A stretch of 64,000 nt of DNA from positions 1 through 64,000 of the forward strand of contig CADCAG010000012.1 in the NCBI GenBank assembly GCA_902799355.1, given 5' to 3'. The stretch is from an uncultured Bacteroidales bacterium (GTDB lineage: Bacteria; Bacteroidota; Bacteroidia; Bacteroidales; Bacteroidaceae). The notes beneath the pieces are model-generated. The model worked only from the letters and a program-made list of their open reading frames with translations, had not been told where the DNA came from and did not search any database. The position numbers and the translations under genes were made by a program. Position 1 is the first letter of the stretch. Each line of letters begins with the position of its first letter. Of this stretch, positions 1-7,501 are shown piece after piece.

Positions 1-86
1 TCCATGTCACCTGTTGACGTGGTTCGCTCCACACGATAGGTTTCCGTGCTATGCAGCAGTTCTTGTATTTCGTCTTTTGTTATCAT
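1..86 (-). CDS. AlbA_2/Schlafen-type ATP-binding protein, N-terminal fragment
   Basis: Only the first 28 residues are inside the window; the gene continues beyond base 1. The N-terminus reads MITKDEIQELLHSTETYRVE followed by RTTSTGDM. The ETxRVERTTST motif is typical of the start of AlbA_2 (divergent AAA_4, Schlafen-like) proteins, often annotated as putative DNA-binding or ATP-binding proteins and common in Bacteroidota accessory regions. It begins 5 bases after the stop of the XRE regulator, so the two are probably co-transcribed and the regulator may control it. The assignment rests on a short segment and on family memory. Confidence 0.65.
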   Translation of the reverse strand, partial: MITKDEIQELLHSTETYRVERTTSTGDM

Positions 87-91
87 TTGAC

Positions 92-307
92 TTATTTCTG
101 TTGATTGAATTCTTCTTGCCTTACCAACTCCTGCACAGGCACTTCAAGTGCATTGGCAATAGCTATGAGTGTTTCAAGGCTGGGTTGGGTGGTGTTTGTT
201 ACCCATTTGGATATAGTTGCTTGATCCTTTCCCAACTTATCCGCCAACCACTTGTTATTTAGATCGCGTTCAGCTAGGACAATTCTTATACGATTTAATT
301 TTGCCAT
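92..307 (-). CDS. XRE-family helix-turn-helix regulator
   Basis: A 71-residue single-domain HTH protein of the Cro/C1 (XRE) type. The helix-turn-helix covers roughly residues 15-60, with WLADKLGKDQATISKW as the recognition region and a hydrophobic C-terminal helix (LIAIANALEVPVQELV). It lies 30 bases downstream of the 167-residue gene and 5 bases upstream of the AlbA_2-type gene, so the three look like one operon read from the box at 909-916. Proteins of this size usually act as repressors of their own operon; that is inference here. Confidence 0.85.
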   Translation of the reverse strand: MAKLNRIRIVLAERDLNNKWLADKLGKDQATISKWVTNTTQPSLETLIAIANALEVPVQELVRQEEFNQQK

Positions 308-337
308 AATTGTTTATTGTCAATTGTAATCAGTTTT

Positions 338-841
338 TTAACTAAAGTCTGCATCATTTGCAAAGCGAAGGCCTTCTGCCGTTTCGTGCTCATATGAAGC
401 AGCTCTGGATTGAATTGTTTCTCCGTGTTGGATTTGCCATTCTTGATAGGTTGCAATGGTGAAACCTTTTTCTTGAGAAACGACATATTCTTCCCAAAAC
501 TTATCTGGATCTATGCTTTCCCCATATTCATCCATCAATATCCAACCCTCTGAATGAATAAAAGCTAAAACAGAATCCTTTCTTTCTTGATAGAATTGAG
601 GATTGGGAGCAAACAAGAACTTCCATCCACGTGAGCATTTTCCGATATGCACCTCTTCATATATTTGTTGACGCAATGAGTCTATGTCTTCATCCAAAGA
701 CCTATCAGACTCACCTGGACAACGACCTGCATTCTTTTTAATAGAGTCAATTCTTTGCTGATACTGCTTGGATATTAACTCCATCAATTCTTTCTGACGT
801 TCCTTTCTTGGAATCTTTCGCATGTATATGTTTGTACCCAT
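338..841 (-). CDS. conserved hypothetical protein, phage-like
   Basis: A 167-residue soluble, charged protein with no signal peptide or membrane segment. Its middle (HIGKCSRGWKFLFAPNPQFY, then a segment with FIHSEGWILMDEYGE) resembles small proteins of Bacteroidota prophages and integrated elements that share an IHLGKRSxGWxF-like motif; no function is known to me. It is the first gene of the likely operon with the XRE regulator and the AlbA_2-type gene. A second Met at residue 7 is an alternative start. A promoter-like box lies 68 bases upstream. Function unknown. Confidence 0.7.
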   Translation of the reverse strand: MGTNIYMRKIPRKERQKELMELISKQYQQRIDSIKKNAGRCPGESDRSLDEDIDSLRQQIYEEVHIGKCSRGWKFLFAPNPQFYQERKDSVLAFIHSEGWILMDEYGESIDPDKFWEEYVVSQEKGFTIATYQEWQIQHGETIQSRAASYEHETAEGLRFANDADFS

Positions 842-908
842 ATCCGATTTACTGAATTGTCGTATAGATTATGAACGTAAGTTCTTCAAAACTCAAATCT
901 TTAGGTCA

Positions 909-916
909 CAAAGATA
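909..916 (-). promoter_or_regulatory. -7 promoter box TATCTTTG
   Basis: On the minus strand this reads TATCTTTG, a match to the Bacteroidota TAnnTTTG element. It lies 68 bases before the start of the 167-residue gene, and the AT-rich sequence around it contains no gene. Confidence 0.6.
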
Positions 917-996
917 CTAAAAACAATTCAAAAATAGGTAAAAATATGCTTAATTTTTATTATTTGAGGTGAAATTTTGATGATTTTGCCAAGTAT

Positions 997-1043
997 TTGA
1001 CATTATGTCAGGTAACAGGTCCTTGACATAATGTCAGGTAACA
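997..1043. repeat. tandem palindromic operator-like repeat
   Basis: Two copies of a 21-base unit (997-1017 and 1023-1043) differ by one base and have a 26-base period. Each contains the palindrome TGACATWATGTCA. They lie 81 bases or more upstream of the promoter box at 909-916 and just downstream of the 1065-1634 gene. Paired palindromes at this spacing are what a dimeric HTH regulator binds; the XRE protein at 92-307 is the obvious candidate, which is inference. Confidence 0.55.
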
Positions 1044-1064
1044 ATCCCTAACAAAACGGACATG

Positions 1065-1634
1065 TTACTCCGTTTGATATTCAATCTCCCTAATGAACAA
1101 TTCGTCTGGCCCCATTTCATCTTTGGCGCACATATACTGAACAATCCAATTGCCATGTTCATCGTATTCGTAAGTGAATTCCGACATTAGGGTATAATGG
1201 GGTGTGTCTGAAAACTCATCAAATAGTCCATCACCATAGAATGCTTGCTCCATAAGGACTATCTCGCCTCGCTCGTTATAATAGTTCTTTTCCAGCCATG
1301 AAAGCTTGCCGTCTTGGAGTGTTCGTTTGATAACGGGTTGATTGTTAAGGTCGATTTCCTCGTGGACTATACTGGCAAGTTCTTCAGCATTCTTTTTGTA
1401 GACTGTCCATTTTTCTTCAGATTGATTGAGATCTGTTACCATTACCTCACGTTCTGGCTTACCAGTCTCATCAAAGTAGGTGTCAATAGATGAGTCTAAC
1501 TTGAATTTCTGTCCATTATATGTAGCTTCTACGCCACAACTTTCACCTGTAGGATTGCAGATGTTATTCATCACATCATATAGAGGATGGGATGCAAAGA
1601 ACCTTTTCTCACGGATATGTTTGAATTTGGGCAT
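1065..1634 (-). CDS. hypothetical protein with YD-like repeats
   Basis: A 189-residue soluble protein with no signal peptide. The C-terminal part (about residues 110-189) contains short motifs such as YNERGEIV and YEYDEHGNWI, which resemble the YD/RHS-type beta-strand repeats of many Bacteroidota proteins. Several stand-alone proteins of this kind are immunity-like or orphan surface-antigen relatives, but nothing here shows a function. It is monocistronic as far as can be seen, with a promoter-like box 33 bases upstream. I do not recognise a named family. Confidence 0.65.
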   Translation of the reverse strand: MPKFKHIREKRFFASHPLYDVMNNICNPTGESCGVEATYNGQKFKLDSSIDTYFDETGKPEREVMVTDLNQSEEKWTVYKKNAEELASIVHEEIDLNNQPVIKRTLQDGKLSWLEKNYYNERGEIVLMEQAFYGDGLFDEFSDTPHYTLMSEFTYEYDEHGNWIVQYMCAKDEMGPDELFIREIEYQTE

Positions 1635-1666
1635 CTTGTTTCAGCGATAAGGCTGCTTATTGTGTG

Positions 1667-1674
1667 CAAATGTA
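1667..1674 (-). promoter_or_regulatory. -7 promoter box TACATTTG
   Basis: The minus strand reads TACATTTG, matching TAnnTTTG, 33 bases upstream of the 189-residue hypothetical gene. Confidence 0.5.
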
Positions 1675-1822
1675 GCAATAATAAATGAAAAAAAGTAAAA
1701 TAGAATCATCAAAATTTGCTTTTATCAGAAATTATCCGCAAATTTGCCATCGAAATGATGGTATAGCTACTGGCATCTGTTTCACTTCCTTAGTTTGCCA
1801 TCATACAATAAGAAGAATAGAA

Positions 1823-1868
1823 TAGCACTCCGTCCTTGCAAAGAGCAGACTGCAGAAACGGAGTGCTA
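1823..1868 (-). terminator. hairpin terminator after the 85-residue gene
   Basis: An 11-bp perfect stem (1823-1833 with 1858-1868, arms TAGCACTCCGT / ACGGAGTGCTA) with a 24-base loop lies 15 bases after the stop of the 1884-2141 gene. On the minus strand it is followed by a T-rich run. Confidence 0.6.
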
Positions 1869-1883
1869 ATAATATATAAGGTG

Positions 1884-2141
1884 TCAGCTGACGATGACGA
1901 GTTTGTTACCTTGTATATCGTATCTGACTGAATGGGCGAAGGAGATTACCTTACCATCATAGACGGGCGAGACATCAATGCCTCGCCGTTGGAACTCGTC
2001 AATGAGCGCCTGGTCGTGGTAGGCACGCATGCTCGACCAACCTCGGTTCTGCACCTGGGTATTGAAAACGGTTACTAACTCTGGGATTTGCATGTCTGCG
2101 AACTGCAGGGCATACTTGGCATAATAAATGTGTTGTTGCAT
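1884..2141 (-). CDS. conserved small hypothetical protein
   Basis: An 85-residue protein starting MQQHIYYAKYALQFADMQIP, without signal peptide or membrane segment. The pattern of a helical N-terminal half and a beta-rich C-terminus (VYDGKVISFAHSVRYDIQGN) suggests a small folded domain. I do not recognise a characterised family. It stands alone between its own promoter box, a long leader and a hairpin terminator, so it is a free-standing transcription unit. Confidence 0.6.
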   Translation of the reverse strand: MQQHIYYAKYALQFADMQIPELVTVFNTQVQNRGWSSMRAYHDQALIDEFQRRGIDVSPVYDGKVISFAHSVRYDIQGNKLVIVS

Positions 2142-2264
2142 AACTTTTGTTTTTGAAGTTTAATAATCAACTATCCACATCGTGACTTTACCACCGTGGC
2201 TAAGTTATCTTACGAGCTCGGTTGGTGAGTCCGCTCTTGCGAGCGACTGCTCTTGATGTTTCGT
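2142..2264 (-). other. 120-base structured 5' leader
   Basis: This stretch lies between the promoter box at 2268-2275 and the 85-residue gene. On the minus strand it contains a small GCTC-GCAA-GAGC hairpin, a CGAGCTCG palindrome, and complementary segments GACTCACCA and TGGTAAAGTC around it. It is unusually long and G/C-richer than its surroundings. It could be a regulatory leader; I match it to no known riboswitch. Confidence 0.35.
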
Positions 2265-2267
2265 TTG

Positions 2268-2275
2268 CAAAAGTA
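2268..2275 (-). promoter_or_regulatory. -7 promoter box TACTTTTG
   Basis: The minus strand reads TACTTTTG followed by CAAACG, a good Bacteroidota -7 box, giving a leader of about 120 bases before the 85-residue gene. Confidence 0.6.
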
Positions 2276-2300
2276 CAACTTATTTCTGAATTGACAAGCA

Positions 2301-2326
2301 TTGTATCAGAAAAAGTTGTAACTTTG
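2301..2326 (+). promoter_or_regulatory. promoter with -33 TTG and -7 TAACTTTG
   Basis: TTG at 2301-2303 and TAACTTTG at 2319-2326 form a full Bacteroidota-type promoter pointing toward the higBA genes. No gene begins within the next 140 bases, so it either gives a long leader for higBA or is divergent from the 85-residue gene without a product. From 2327 to 2461 I see no other feature. Confidence 0.5.
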
Positions 2327-2461
2327 CATAGTAAAATGCCCGATGTACATAGGTTTTGAAGCATGATATATGGAACAAGGAACTTGTACTTATTTTATAG
2401 GAAAAACGAATGTAATTCAAAAATATCTTATATAAAAGTTGCCTGATATGAAAACTTTTTG

Positions 2462-2469
2462 TAAATTTG
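2462..2469 (+). promoter_or_regulatory. -7 box TAAATTTG directly before higB
   Basis: TAAATTTG ends 5 bases before the ATG at 2475, so a transcript from it would be almost leaderless. Confidence 0.5.
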
Positions 2470-2474
2470 CAGCC

Positions 2475-2651
2475 ATGAAAGTCGAAAGAACCATATCAGC
2501 GTACAAGAACTATTTCAAGGACTTCATCAGTTCTCTGACTGAAGCCGAAGCCAAGAAAGTGTTCTACGTCATTGATATGCTGAAGACACCGCAGAGCGAG
2601 ATAAACAAGGCAATACAATTAAAAAAGGAATATTATGCAGCAAAGAGATGA
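2475..2651 (+). pseudogene. higB: HigB/Gp49-type toxin with internal deletion
   Basis: A 58-residue frame starting MKVERTISAYKNYFKDFISS. The first part matches the N-terminus of HigB/Gp49 (RelE-fold) ribosome-dependent mRNA interferases, and the last part (TPQSEINKAIQLKKEYY) matches their C-terminal helix. Family members have about 105-115 residues; the central strands that carry the catalytic residues are missing, and the frame is kept across the join. The antitoxin frame overlaps it by 17 bases, as in intact higBA pairs. The product is probably inactive as a toxin, though a short peptide could still bind HigA. The deletion is inferred from remembered family structure. Confidence 0.65.
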
Positions 2652-2943
2652 CATAATGAGCGTTGATGCCATGATGGATGAACGCTATGGAAAGGTGGGA
2701 ACACCAGAGCGCGAGGCATTCCGCAAGGAGGCCTATGCTTATTGTGTCGGCCAGATTATCAGCGATGCACGGAAGCGCGAGAAGGTCACCCAGCAGGAAC
2801 TGGCTCAGCGCGTAGGAACCAACAAGTCATATATCTCTCGCATTGAGAATGGTAGCGTAGAGCCTGGGGCAGGCATGTTCCTCCGTATTCTAAGCGCGCT
2901 CGGCTTGCGCTTTGAGGTATTGCAGCCTTTGGCAATTGGCTAA
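2635..2943 (+). CDS. higA: HigA-type antitoxin, XRE family
   Basis: A 102-residue protein with an N-terminal extension and an XRE helix-turn-helix at about residues 37-95 (VTQQELAQRVGTNKSYISRI). HigA antitoxins bind the cognate toxin and repress their own promoter. It overlaps the end of the deleted toxin gene, the usual HigBA arrangement. The antitoxin appears intact while the toxin is not, so it may survive as a plain DNA-binding regulator. Confidence 0.8.
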   Translation: MQQRDDIMSVDAMMDERYGKVGTPEREAFRKEAYAYCVGQIISDARKREKVTQQELAQRVGTNKSYISRIENGSVEPGAGMFLRILSALGLRFEVLQPLAIG

Positions 2944-2960
2944 GAATGATTTAGATTATA

Positions 2961-2981
2961 TGTGACGGAGGGACAGGTACC
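2961..2981 (+). repeat. 21-bp direct repeat, left copy
   Basis: A 21-base sequence beginning TGTGACGGAGG and ending ACAGGTACC occurs here and again at 3856-3876 with one mismatch. The two copies bracket the zeta-type module. Confidence 0.75.
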
Positions 2982-3052
2982 AATGTGTCAAGTGAACTTG
3001 ATTGCACTCGGCTTGCACCGTCCTTGCCCCCGAGAACAAAAAAATTACGATT

Positions 3053-3229
3053 ATGAATCCAACAATAGATACATATCGGTTGACAAGTATGGAGGAGCCT
3101 TCGGATGCAGTGCTTTCACAGCTAATGAAAGAGGCTGCCGAAGAGGCTAAACGTACAAATGAAGAGGCTACCACCCGTTTCTTTGAGCAGATGCGAGAGG
3201 ATGCGCAGAAGATTTCAGCCACATGGTAA
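3053..3229 (+). CDS. probable antitoxin partner of zeta-type toxin
   Basis: A 58-residue acidic, helical protein starting MNPTIDTYRLTSMEEPSDAV. Its stop lies inside the toxin gene (7-base overlap), the coupled arrangement typical of toxin-antitoxin pairs. Small proteins with a helical EPSDxxLxxLMxxAAxEA pattern often precede zeta-type kinases in Bacteroidota. The role is inferred from position and size. The start at 3053 was chosen because the upstream in-frame extension shows no coding character. Confidence 0.6.
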   Translation: MNPTIDTYRLTSMEEPSDAVLSQLMKEAAEEAKRTNEEATTRFFEQMREDAQKISATW

Positions 3230-3822
3230 CCACTGATCACAAGCCCGTTCTTATTGTCATTGCCGGGCCAAATGGATCGGGCAAGACAACCATAACTACT
3301 CAAATATTGCATCATGAGTGGATGGAGAATGCCATATATATCAATCCAGACCAGATTGCCAACGATAAGTTCGGTGACTGGAACTCTCACGAGGCCATCA
3401 TGCAGTCTGTGAAGTATTGTGAGGCATTGCGTGAGGAGTGTCTGCGCGAAAAGAAGAGCCTGATTTTTGAGACAGTTCTTTCGGCTGACGATAAGATTGA
3501 CTACATCTGTCGTGCCCATGAGGCGGGTTTTTTTATTCGTTTCTTCTTCGTAGCCACGAATCATCCCTCTATCAATGCTTCGCGTATTGCCAGACGGGTG
3601 ATGAAAGGTGGTCACGATGTGCCTATCACCAAAGTTATTTCCCGCTACTACAAGTCCATCCTTAATTGCAAGCGAGTAAGCAGCCTTGTAGACCGAACTT
3701 ATATTTATGACAACTCCATTGATGATCAAGAGGCGCGTCTGCTTTTCCGCATGGTTGACGGTAAGGTGTTCAAACAATACGTTAAGGAATTGCCCAATTG
3801 GGTTCATACAATAATCCCTTAA
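3223..3822 (+). CDS. zeta-toxin-family P-loop kinase
   Basis: A 199-residue protein with a Walker A motif GPNGSGKTT at residues 15-23 and the zeta-type pattern INPDQIA and IFETVLSADDK, ending in a helical domain. Zeta toxins phosphorylate UDP-N-acetylglucosamine and so poison wall synthesis; this shorter chromosomal type is often called a zeta toxin or P-loop ATPase and its substrate is not established. It follows the small acidic partner with a 7-base overlap, and the pair lies between 21-bp direct repeats, which suggests acquisition as a cassette. Confidence 0.8.
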   Translation: MVTTDHKPVLIVIAGPNGSGKTTITTQILHHEWMENAIYINPDQIANDKFGDWNSHEAIMQSVKYCEALREECLREKKSLIFETVLSADDKIDYICRAHEAGFFIRFFFVATNHPSINASRIARRVMKGGHDVPITKVISRYYKSILNCKRVSSLVDRTYIYDNSIDDQEARLLFRMVDGKVFKQYVKELPNWVHTIIP

Positions 3823-4111
3823 TGAGTCTATTAATGATGTATATAAGGACTCACGTGTGACGGAGGAACAGGTACCTTTATCATATAATAAGGTGTCAGC
3901 AGATGATCTGATTGCTGTCAGCAAGACTATGCCTGACAGGATGTGCAAAGAGATTGAATAAAAGCGGACAATTGCACAAATGGATAATATTGTGCTGAAC
4001 GAAGGTTACAATCTGCAAGTTTTTTACCAAAATTTCTTGCAGATTGTAATTTTGGTTAAAAATATAGATTAAAACTAAGCGAGGCTATAGGCGTATGAAA
4101 GATGGTTTTTG
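3823..4111 (+). other. intergenic stretch with right direct repeat and ORF remnant
   Basis: After the zeta-type gene, an open frame from about 3857 to 3961 (34 codons, VTEEQVPLSYNKVSADDLIA and onward) starts inside the second 21-bp repeat copy. The left copy would translate as VTEGQVP in the same register, so the repeat may derive from the end of a former gene split by insertion of the module. No start codon or partner is evident. From 3962 to 4111 I see only AT-rich sequence leading to the pyrG promoter. Confidence 0.4.
3856..3876 (+). repeat. 21-bp direct repeat, right copy
   Basis: Second copy of the repeat at 2961-2981, with 20 of 21 bases identical, 34 bases after the zeta-type stop codon. 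Confidence 0.75.
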
Positions 4112-4119
4112 TAACTTTG
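4112..4119 (+). promoter_or_regulatory. pyrG promoter, -7 box TAACTTTG
   Basis: TAACTTTG followed by CAG, 24 bases before the pyrG start, matches the Bacteroidota -7 element. Confidence 0.7.
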
Positions 4120-4143
4120 CAGTCCATAAAATAGATTCGTTTT

Positions 4144-5739
4144 ATGGATACAAAGTACATTTTTGTAACAGGCGGTGTGGTTTCTTCTTTGGGAAAAGGT
4201 ATTATCTCCGCCTCCATCGGTAAGCTGCTACAAGCACGCGGCTATAAAGTAACCATCCAGAAGTTCGACCCGTACATTAACATCGACCCAGGTACGTTGA
4301 ATCCCTACGAGCATGGTGAGTGCTACGTAACTGTGGACGGTATGGAAACAGACTTGGACCTCGGACACTACGAGCGCTTCACTGGCATTAACACAACACG
4401 AAACAACTCTATAACAACAGGACGCATCTACAAAACGGTCATTGACCGTGAGCGTCACGGCGACTACTTGGGAAAGACCATCCAAGTGGTGCCACATATC
4501 ACCGATGAGATCAAGCGTCGCATGCTTCGTGAAGACGAGAAAGGCGAGGAGCTGGATTTCGTCATCACTGAGGTGGGTGGTACCATTGGCGACATTGAGA
4601 GTGCCCCTTTCATGGAAGCCATCCGTCAGCTCCGCTGGCAGCTTGGACGTAATGCCGTATGTGTCCACCTGACCTACGTACCTTATCTGAAAGCCGCTGG
4701 CGAGCTCAAGACCAAGCCCACACAGCACAGCGTCAAGGAGCTGCAAGGTATGGGTATTCAGCCCGATATCCTGGTGCTGCGCACTGAGCGACACCTGGAC
4801 GACGCAATGCGCATGAAGGTAGCGTCGTTTTGCAACGTAGACCTTGAGTGTGTGGTGCAGAGTGAGGATATGCCGAGTATCTATGAGGTACCCGTCAGCA
4901 TGCAGAAGCAGGGCTTGGATGCTGCCATCATGCGTAAGATAGGTATCCCTGTGGGTGAGACGCCTGCCATGAAACCTTGGCATGAATTCCTCGACAAACA
5001 GCGGGGTGCCAAACGTGAGGTACGCATCGGACTCGTGGGTAAGTATGACTTGCAGGATGCCTATAAGAGCATTCGTGAGAGTCTGAACCTGGCAGGCATC
5101 TATAATGATGTGAAGGTGAAGCTGCACTTTGTCAACAGTGAAGACCTCACGACAGACAATGTCGCCAAACAACTGGAAGGCTTGGCAGGCGTGGTTATCT
5201 GTCCTGGCTTCGGTCAGCGTGGCATCGAGGGTAAAATCATTGCCGCTGAATATACTCGCACCCATGACATCCCCACCTTTGGCATCTGCCTGGGCATGCA
5301 GATGATGGTCATCGAGTTTGCCCGCAACGTTCTTGGTTATAAGGATGCCAACAGCCGCGAGATGGATGAGAAGACTCCTCATAATGTCATCGACATCATG
5401 GAAGAGCAGAAGAGCATCACGCAGATGGGTGGTACGATGCGTCTGGGTGCCTACGAGTGTGAGCTCGTCAAGGATAGCCGTGTCTATGAGGCCTACGGTG
5501 AGGAGGAGTTGATTAGTGAGCGTCACAGACATCGCTATGAGTTCAACAACGCCTATAAAGAGGAGTATGAACAGAAGGGTATGAAGTGTGTGGGCATCAA
5601 CCCCGCCGCCGACCTCGTCGAGATTGTTGAAATCCCCGACAAGCGCTGGTACATTGGTACGCAGTTCCATCCGGAATACAGTTCTACGGTGCTTCATCCG
5701 CACCCCTTGTTTATGTCGTTCATCAAAGCCTGCATTTGA
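4144..5739 (+). CDS. pyrG: CTP synthase
   Basis: A 531-residue enzyme that aminates UTP to CTP using glutamine. The N-terminal synthetase domain opens with the P-loop SSLGKGIISA; the C-terminal class I glutaminase has the nucleophile in FGICLGMQ (Cys382) and the His-Glu pair in HPEYSS near residue 510. Length and motifs are normal for the family. It is the first gene of a run of glutamine-dependent enzymes; the purF-like start codon follows its stop after a single base, which implies translational coupling. Confidence 0.97.
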   Translation: MDTKYIFVTGGVVSSLGKGIISASIGKLLQARGYKVTIQKFDPYINIDPGTLNPYEHGECYVTVDGMETDLDLGHYERFTGINTTRNNSITTGRIYKTVIDRERHGDYLGKTIQVVPHITDEIKRRMLREDEKGEELDFVITEVGGTIGDIESAPFMEAIRQLRWQLGRNAVCVHLTYVPYLKAAGELKTKPTQHSVKELQGMGIQPDILVLRTERHLDDAMRMKVASFCNVDLECVVQSEDMPSIYEVPVSMQKQGLDAAIMRKIGIPVGETPAMKPWHEFLDKQRGAKREVRIGLVGKYDLQDAYKSIRESLNLAGIYNDVKVKLHFVNSEDLTTDNVAKQLEGLAGVVICPGFGQRGIEGKIIAAEYTRTHDIPTFGICLGMQMMVIEFARNVLGYKDANSREMDEKTPHNVIDIMEEQKSITQMGGTMRLGAYECELVKDSRVYEAYGEEELISERHRHRYEFNNAYKEEYEQKGMKCVGINPAADLVEIVEIPDKRWYIGTQFHPEYSSTVLHPHPLFMSFIKACI

Positions 5740-5740
5740 T

Positions 5741-7495
5741 ATGGAACAGTTAAAGCACGAATGCGGTGTAGCGATGATACGACTGTTGAAGCCCATCAGC
5801 TACTACGAGAAGAAATATGGCTCGCGCCACTGGGCTTTGGGGAAGTTGTATCTGATGATGGAGAAACAACACAACCGAGGACAGGAGGGTGCCGGTATTG
5901 CTTGTGTGAACCTTGACGCTCCAGTCGGTACGGAATATATGTTCCGTGAGAAGGCGGAGGGCAAGGATGCTATTACCGAGATATTTGGCAGAGGACTTCC
6001 TGATGCTCAACTGTTTATGGGCCATCTGCGGTATTCGACGACAGGTAAGAGTGGTTTACAATATGTACACCCATTCCTTCGTCGAAACAACTGGCGTGCC
6101 AAGAACCTCTGTCTGTGTGGTAATTTCAATATGACCAACATCGACGAGGTTTTTCGTTTCTTGACGGCACAAGGTCAATCGCCTCGCATCTATGGCGACT
6201 CTTATATCACGCTCGAACTGATGGGTCACCGTCTGGATCGTGAGGTAGAGCGACTCTTTGTGGAGGCCAAGGAACAGGGTCTGGAGGGTACTGATATTAC
6301 CGACTATATCGACAACAACGTAGAGATGGCCAACGTGCTGCGTACCACCATGGAACACTATGATGGTGGCTACGTGATGTGTGGTCTGACGGGCTCTGGC
6401 GAGATGTTTTCTGTTCGCGACCCGTGGGGCATCCGTCCTGCATTCTACTATCGTGACGACGAGATCGTAGCGCTGGCCAGTGAGCGTCCTGTGCTACAGA
6501 CCACGTTCGACCTGAATGCAGAAGACATCTGTGAGTTGCAGCCTGGTCAGGCACTCATTGTCCGTAAGAGTGGTGAGAGTCGTCTGGAGCAGATTATGCC
6601 TGCACAGCAGTTGTCGGCATGCTCTTTCGAGCGTATCTACTTTAGTCGTGGCTCCGACCGCGACATCTATCAGGAGCGCAAACGACTGGGCGTGCAGCTC
6701 ACCCCAGCTATTCTGAAAGCTATCGATGGCGACGTCACCAATACCGTATTCTCTTATATCCCCAACACTGCCGAGGTGGCCTATTACGGCATGACCGACG
6801 GCTTCCGTCAGCAGGGCTACAACGTACGTACCGAGAAGGTAGTATGGAAGGACATCAAGATGCGCACCTTTATTGCTGACAACAGCGAGCGCAACGACCT
6901 TGCCGCCCACGTCTATGACATCAGCTATGGTTCGCTGCGTCCCTACGAAGACAACCTCGTCATCATTGACGACTCGATAGTCCGTGGCACCACGCTGCGT
7001 GAGAGCATCTTCAAGATTCTGGACCGCCTGCACCCGAAGAAGATAGTCATGGTTAGCTCGTCACCGCAGATACGTTATCCGGACTACTACGGCATCGACA
7101 TGGCACGCCTCGAGGAGTTCTGTGCTTTCCGTGCTACGATGGCCCTGATAGAGGAGCGTGGCATGTGGCAGCTGGTCAACGACACCTATCTGGCATGTAA
7201 GAGAAGCCTCACCCCCGGCCCCTCTCCAAAGGGCGAGGGGAGAAATCAAGTTCGCGCCCTGTACGAGCCTTTCACCGTAGAGGAGATTAACGAGAAGATT
7301 GTCGAGATGCTCTGTCCTGAGGGCATGCAGGCACCTATAGAACTGGTGTTCCAAAGCATTGAAGGCCTGCATAAGGCTTGCCCCAATCACCCTGGCGACT
7401 GGTATTTCACTGGTCACTATCCTACGCCGGGTGGCACCCGTCTCTGCAACGAGGCATTTATACATTACATTGACAACAAACAGAAGAAGCAATAA
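5741..7495 (+). CDS. purF: amidophosphoribosyltransferase family protein (long form)
   Basis: A 584-residue protein with a class II glutaminase domain after a short propeptide (MEQLKHE, then Cys8 as predicted nucleophile after processing) and a C-terminal phosphoribosyltransferase domain with the PRPP motif VIIDDSIVRGTTL. PurF makes 5-phosphoribosylamine in purine synthesis. In Bacteroidota this long form sits next to carAB, often beside a standard-length PurF elsewhere, so its exact role is less certain than its fold. The start at 5741 was chosen because it lies directly behind pyrG and gives the conserved N-terminus. A repeat-derived insert (SLTPGPSPKGEG) lies near residue 490. Confidence 0.85.
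   Translation: MEQLKHECGVAMIRLLKPISYYEKKYGSRHWALGKLYLMMEKQHNRGQEGAGIACVNLDAPVGTEYMFREKAEGKDAITEIFGRGLPDAQLFMGHLRYSTTGKSGLQYVHPFLRRNNWRAKNLCLCGNFNMTNIDEVFRFLTAQGQSPRIYGDSYITLELMGHRLDREVERLFVEAKEQGLEGTDITDYIDNNVEMANVLRTTMEHYDGGYVMCGLTGSGEMFSVRDPWGIRPAFYYRDDEIVALASERPVLQTTFDLNAEDICELQPGQALIVRKSGESRLEQIMPAQQLSACSFERIYFSRGSDRDIYQERKRLGVQLTPAILKAIDGDVTNTVFSYIPNTAEVAYYGMTDGFRQQGYNVRTEKVVWKDIKMRTFIADNSERNDLAAHVYDISYGSLRPYEDNLVIIDDSIVRGTTLRESIFKILDRLHPKKIVMVSSSPQIRYPDYYGIDMARLEEFCAFRATMALIEERGMWQLVNDTYLACKRSLTPGPSPKGEGRNQVRALYEPFTVEEINEKIVEMLCPEGMQAPIELVFQSIEGLHKACPNHPGDWYFTGHYPTPGGTRLCNEAFIHYIDNKQKKQ
7207..7242 (+). repeat. GC-rich repeat inserted in frame in the purF-like gene
   Basis: This C/G-rich stretch contains complementary halves (CCCCTCTCC with its near-complement GGCGAGGGG) and encodes LTPGPSPKGEG. 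The same peptide is a known product of a GC-rich intergenic repeat spread through many Bacteroidota genomes. It lies in a variable loop before the conserved YEPFTVEEINEKI segment, so the frame survives. Confidence 0.6.
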
Positions 7496-7501
7496 TAACA
7501 G

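Noticed and set aside
2439-2474. Twelve-codon upstream extension of the higB remnant
   Set aside because: It includes the -7 box, and the family N-terminus begins at the Met at 2475.
2956-3948. 330-codon frame antisense to the zeta-type module
   Set aside because: The plus strand encodes an intact Walker A kinase with a coupled partner; the antisense product has no motif.
4228-5796. 522-codon open frame antisense to pyrG
   Set aside because: It is the shadow of a highly conserved gene with high third-position bias; no start signals and no recognisable protein.
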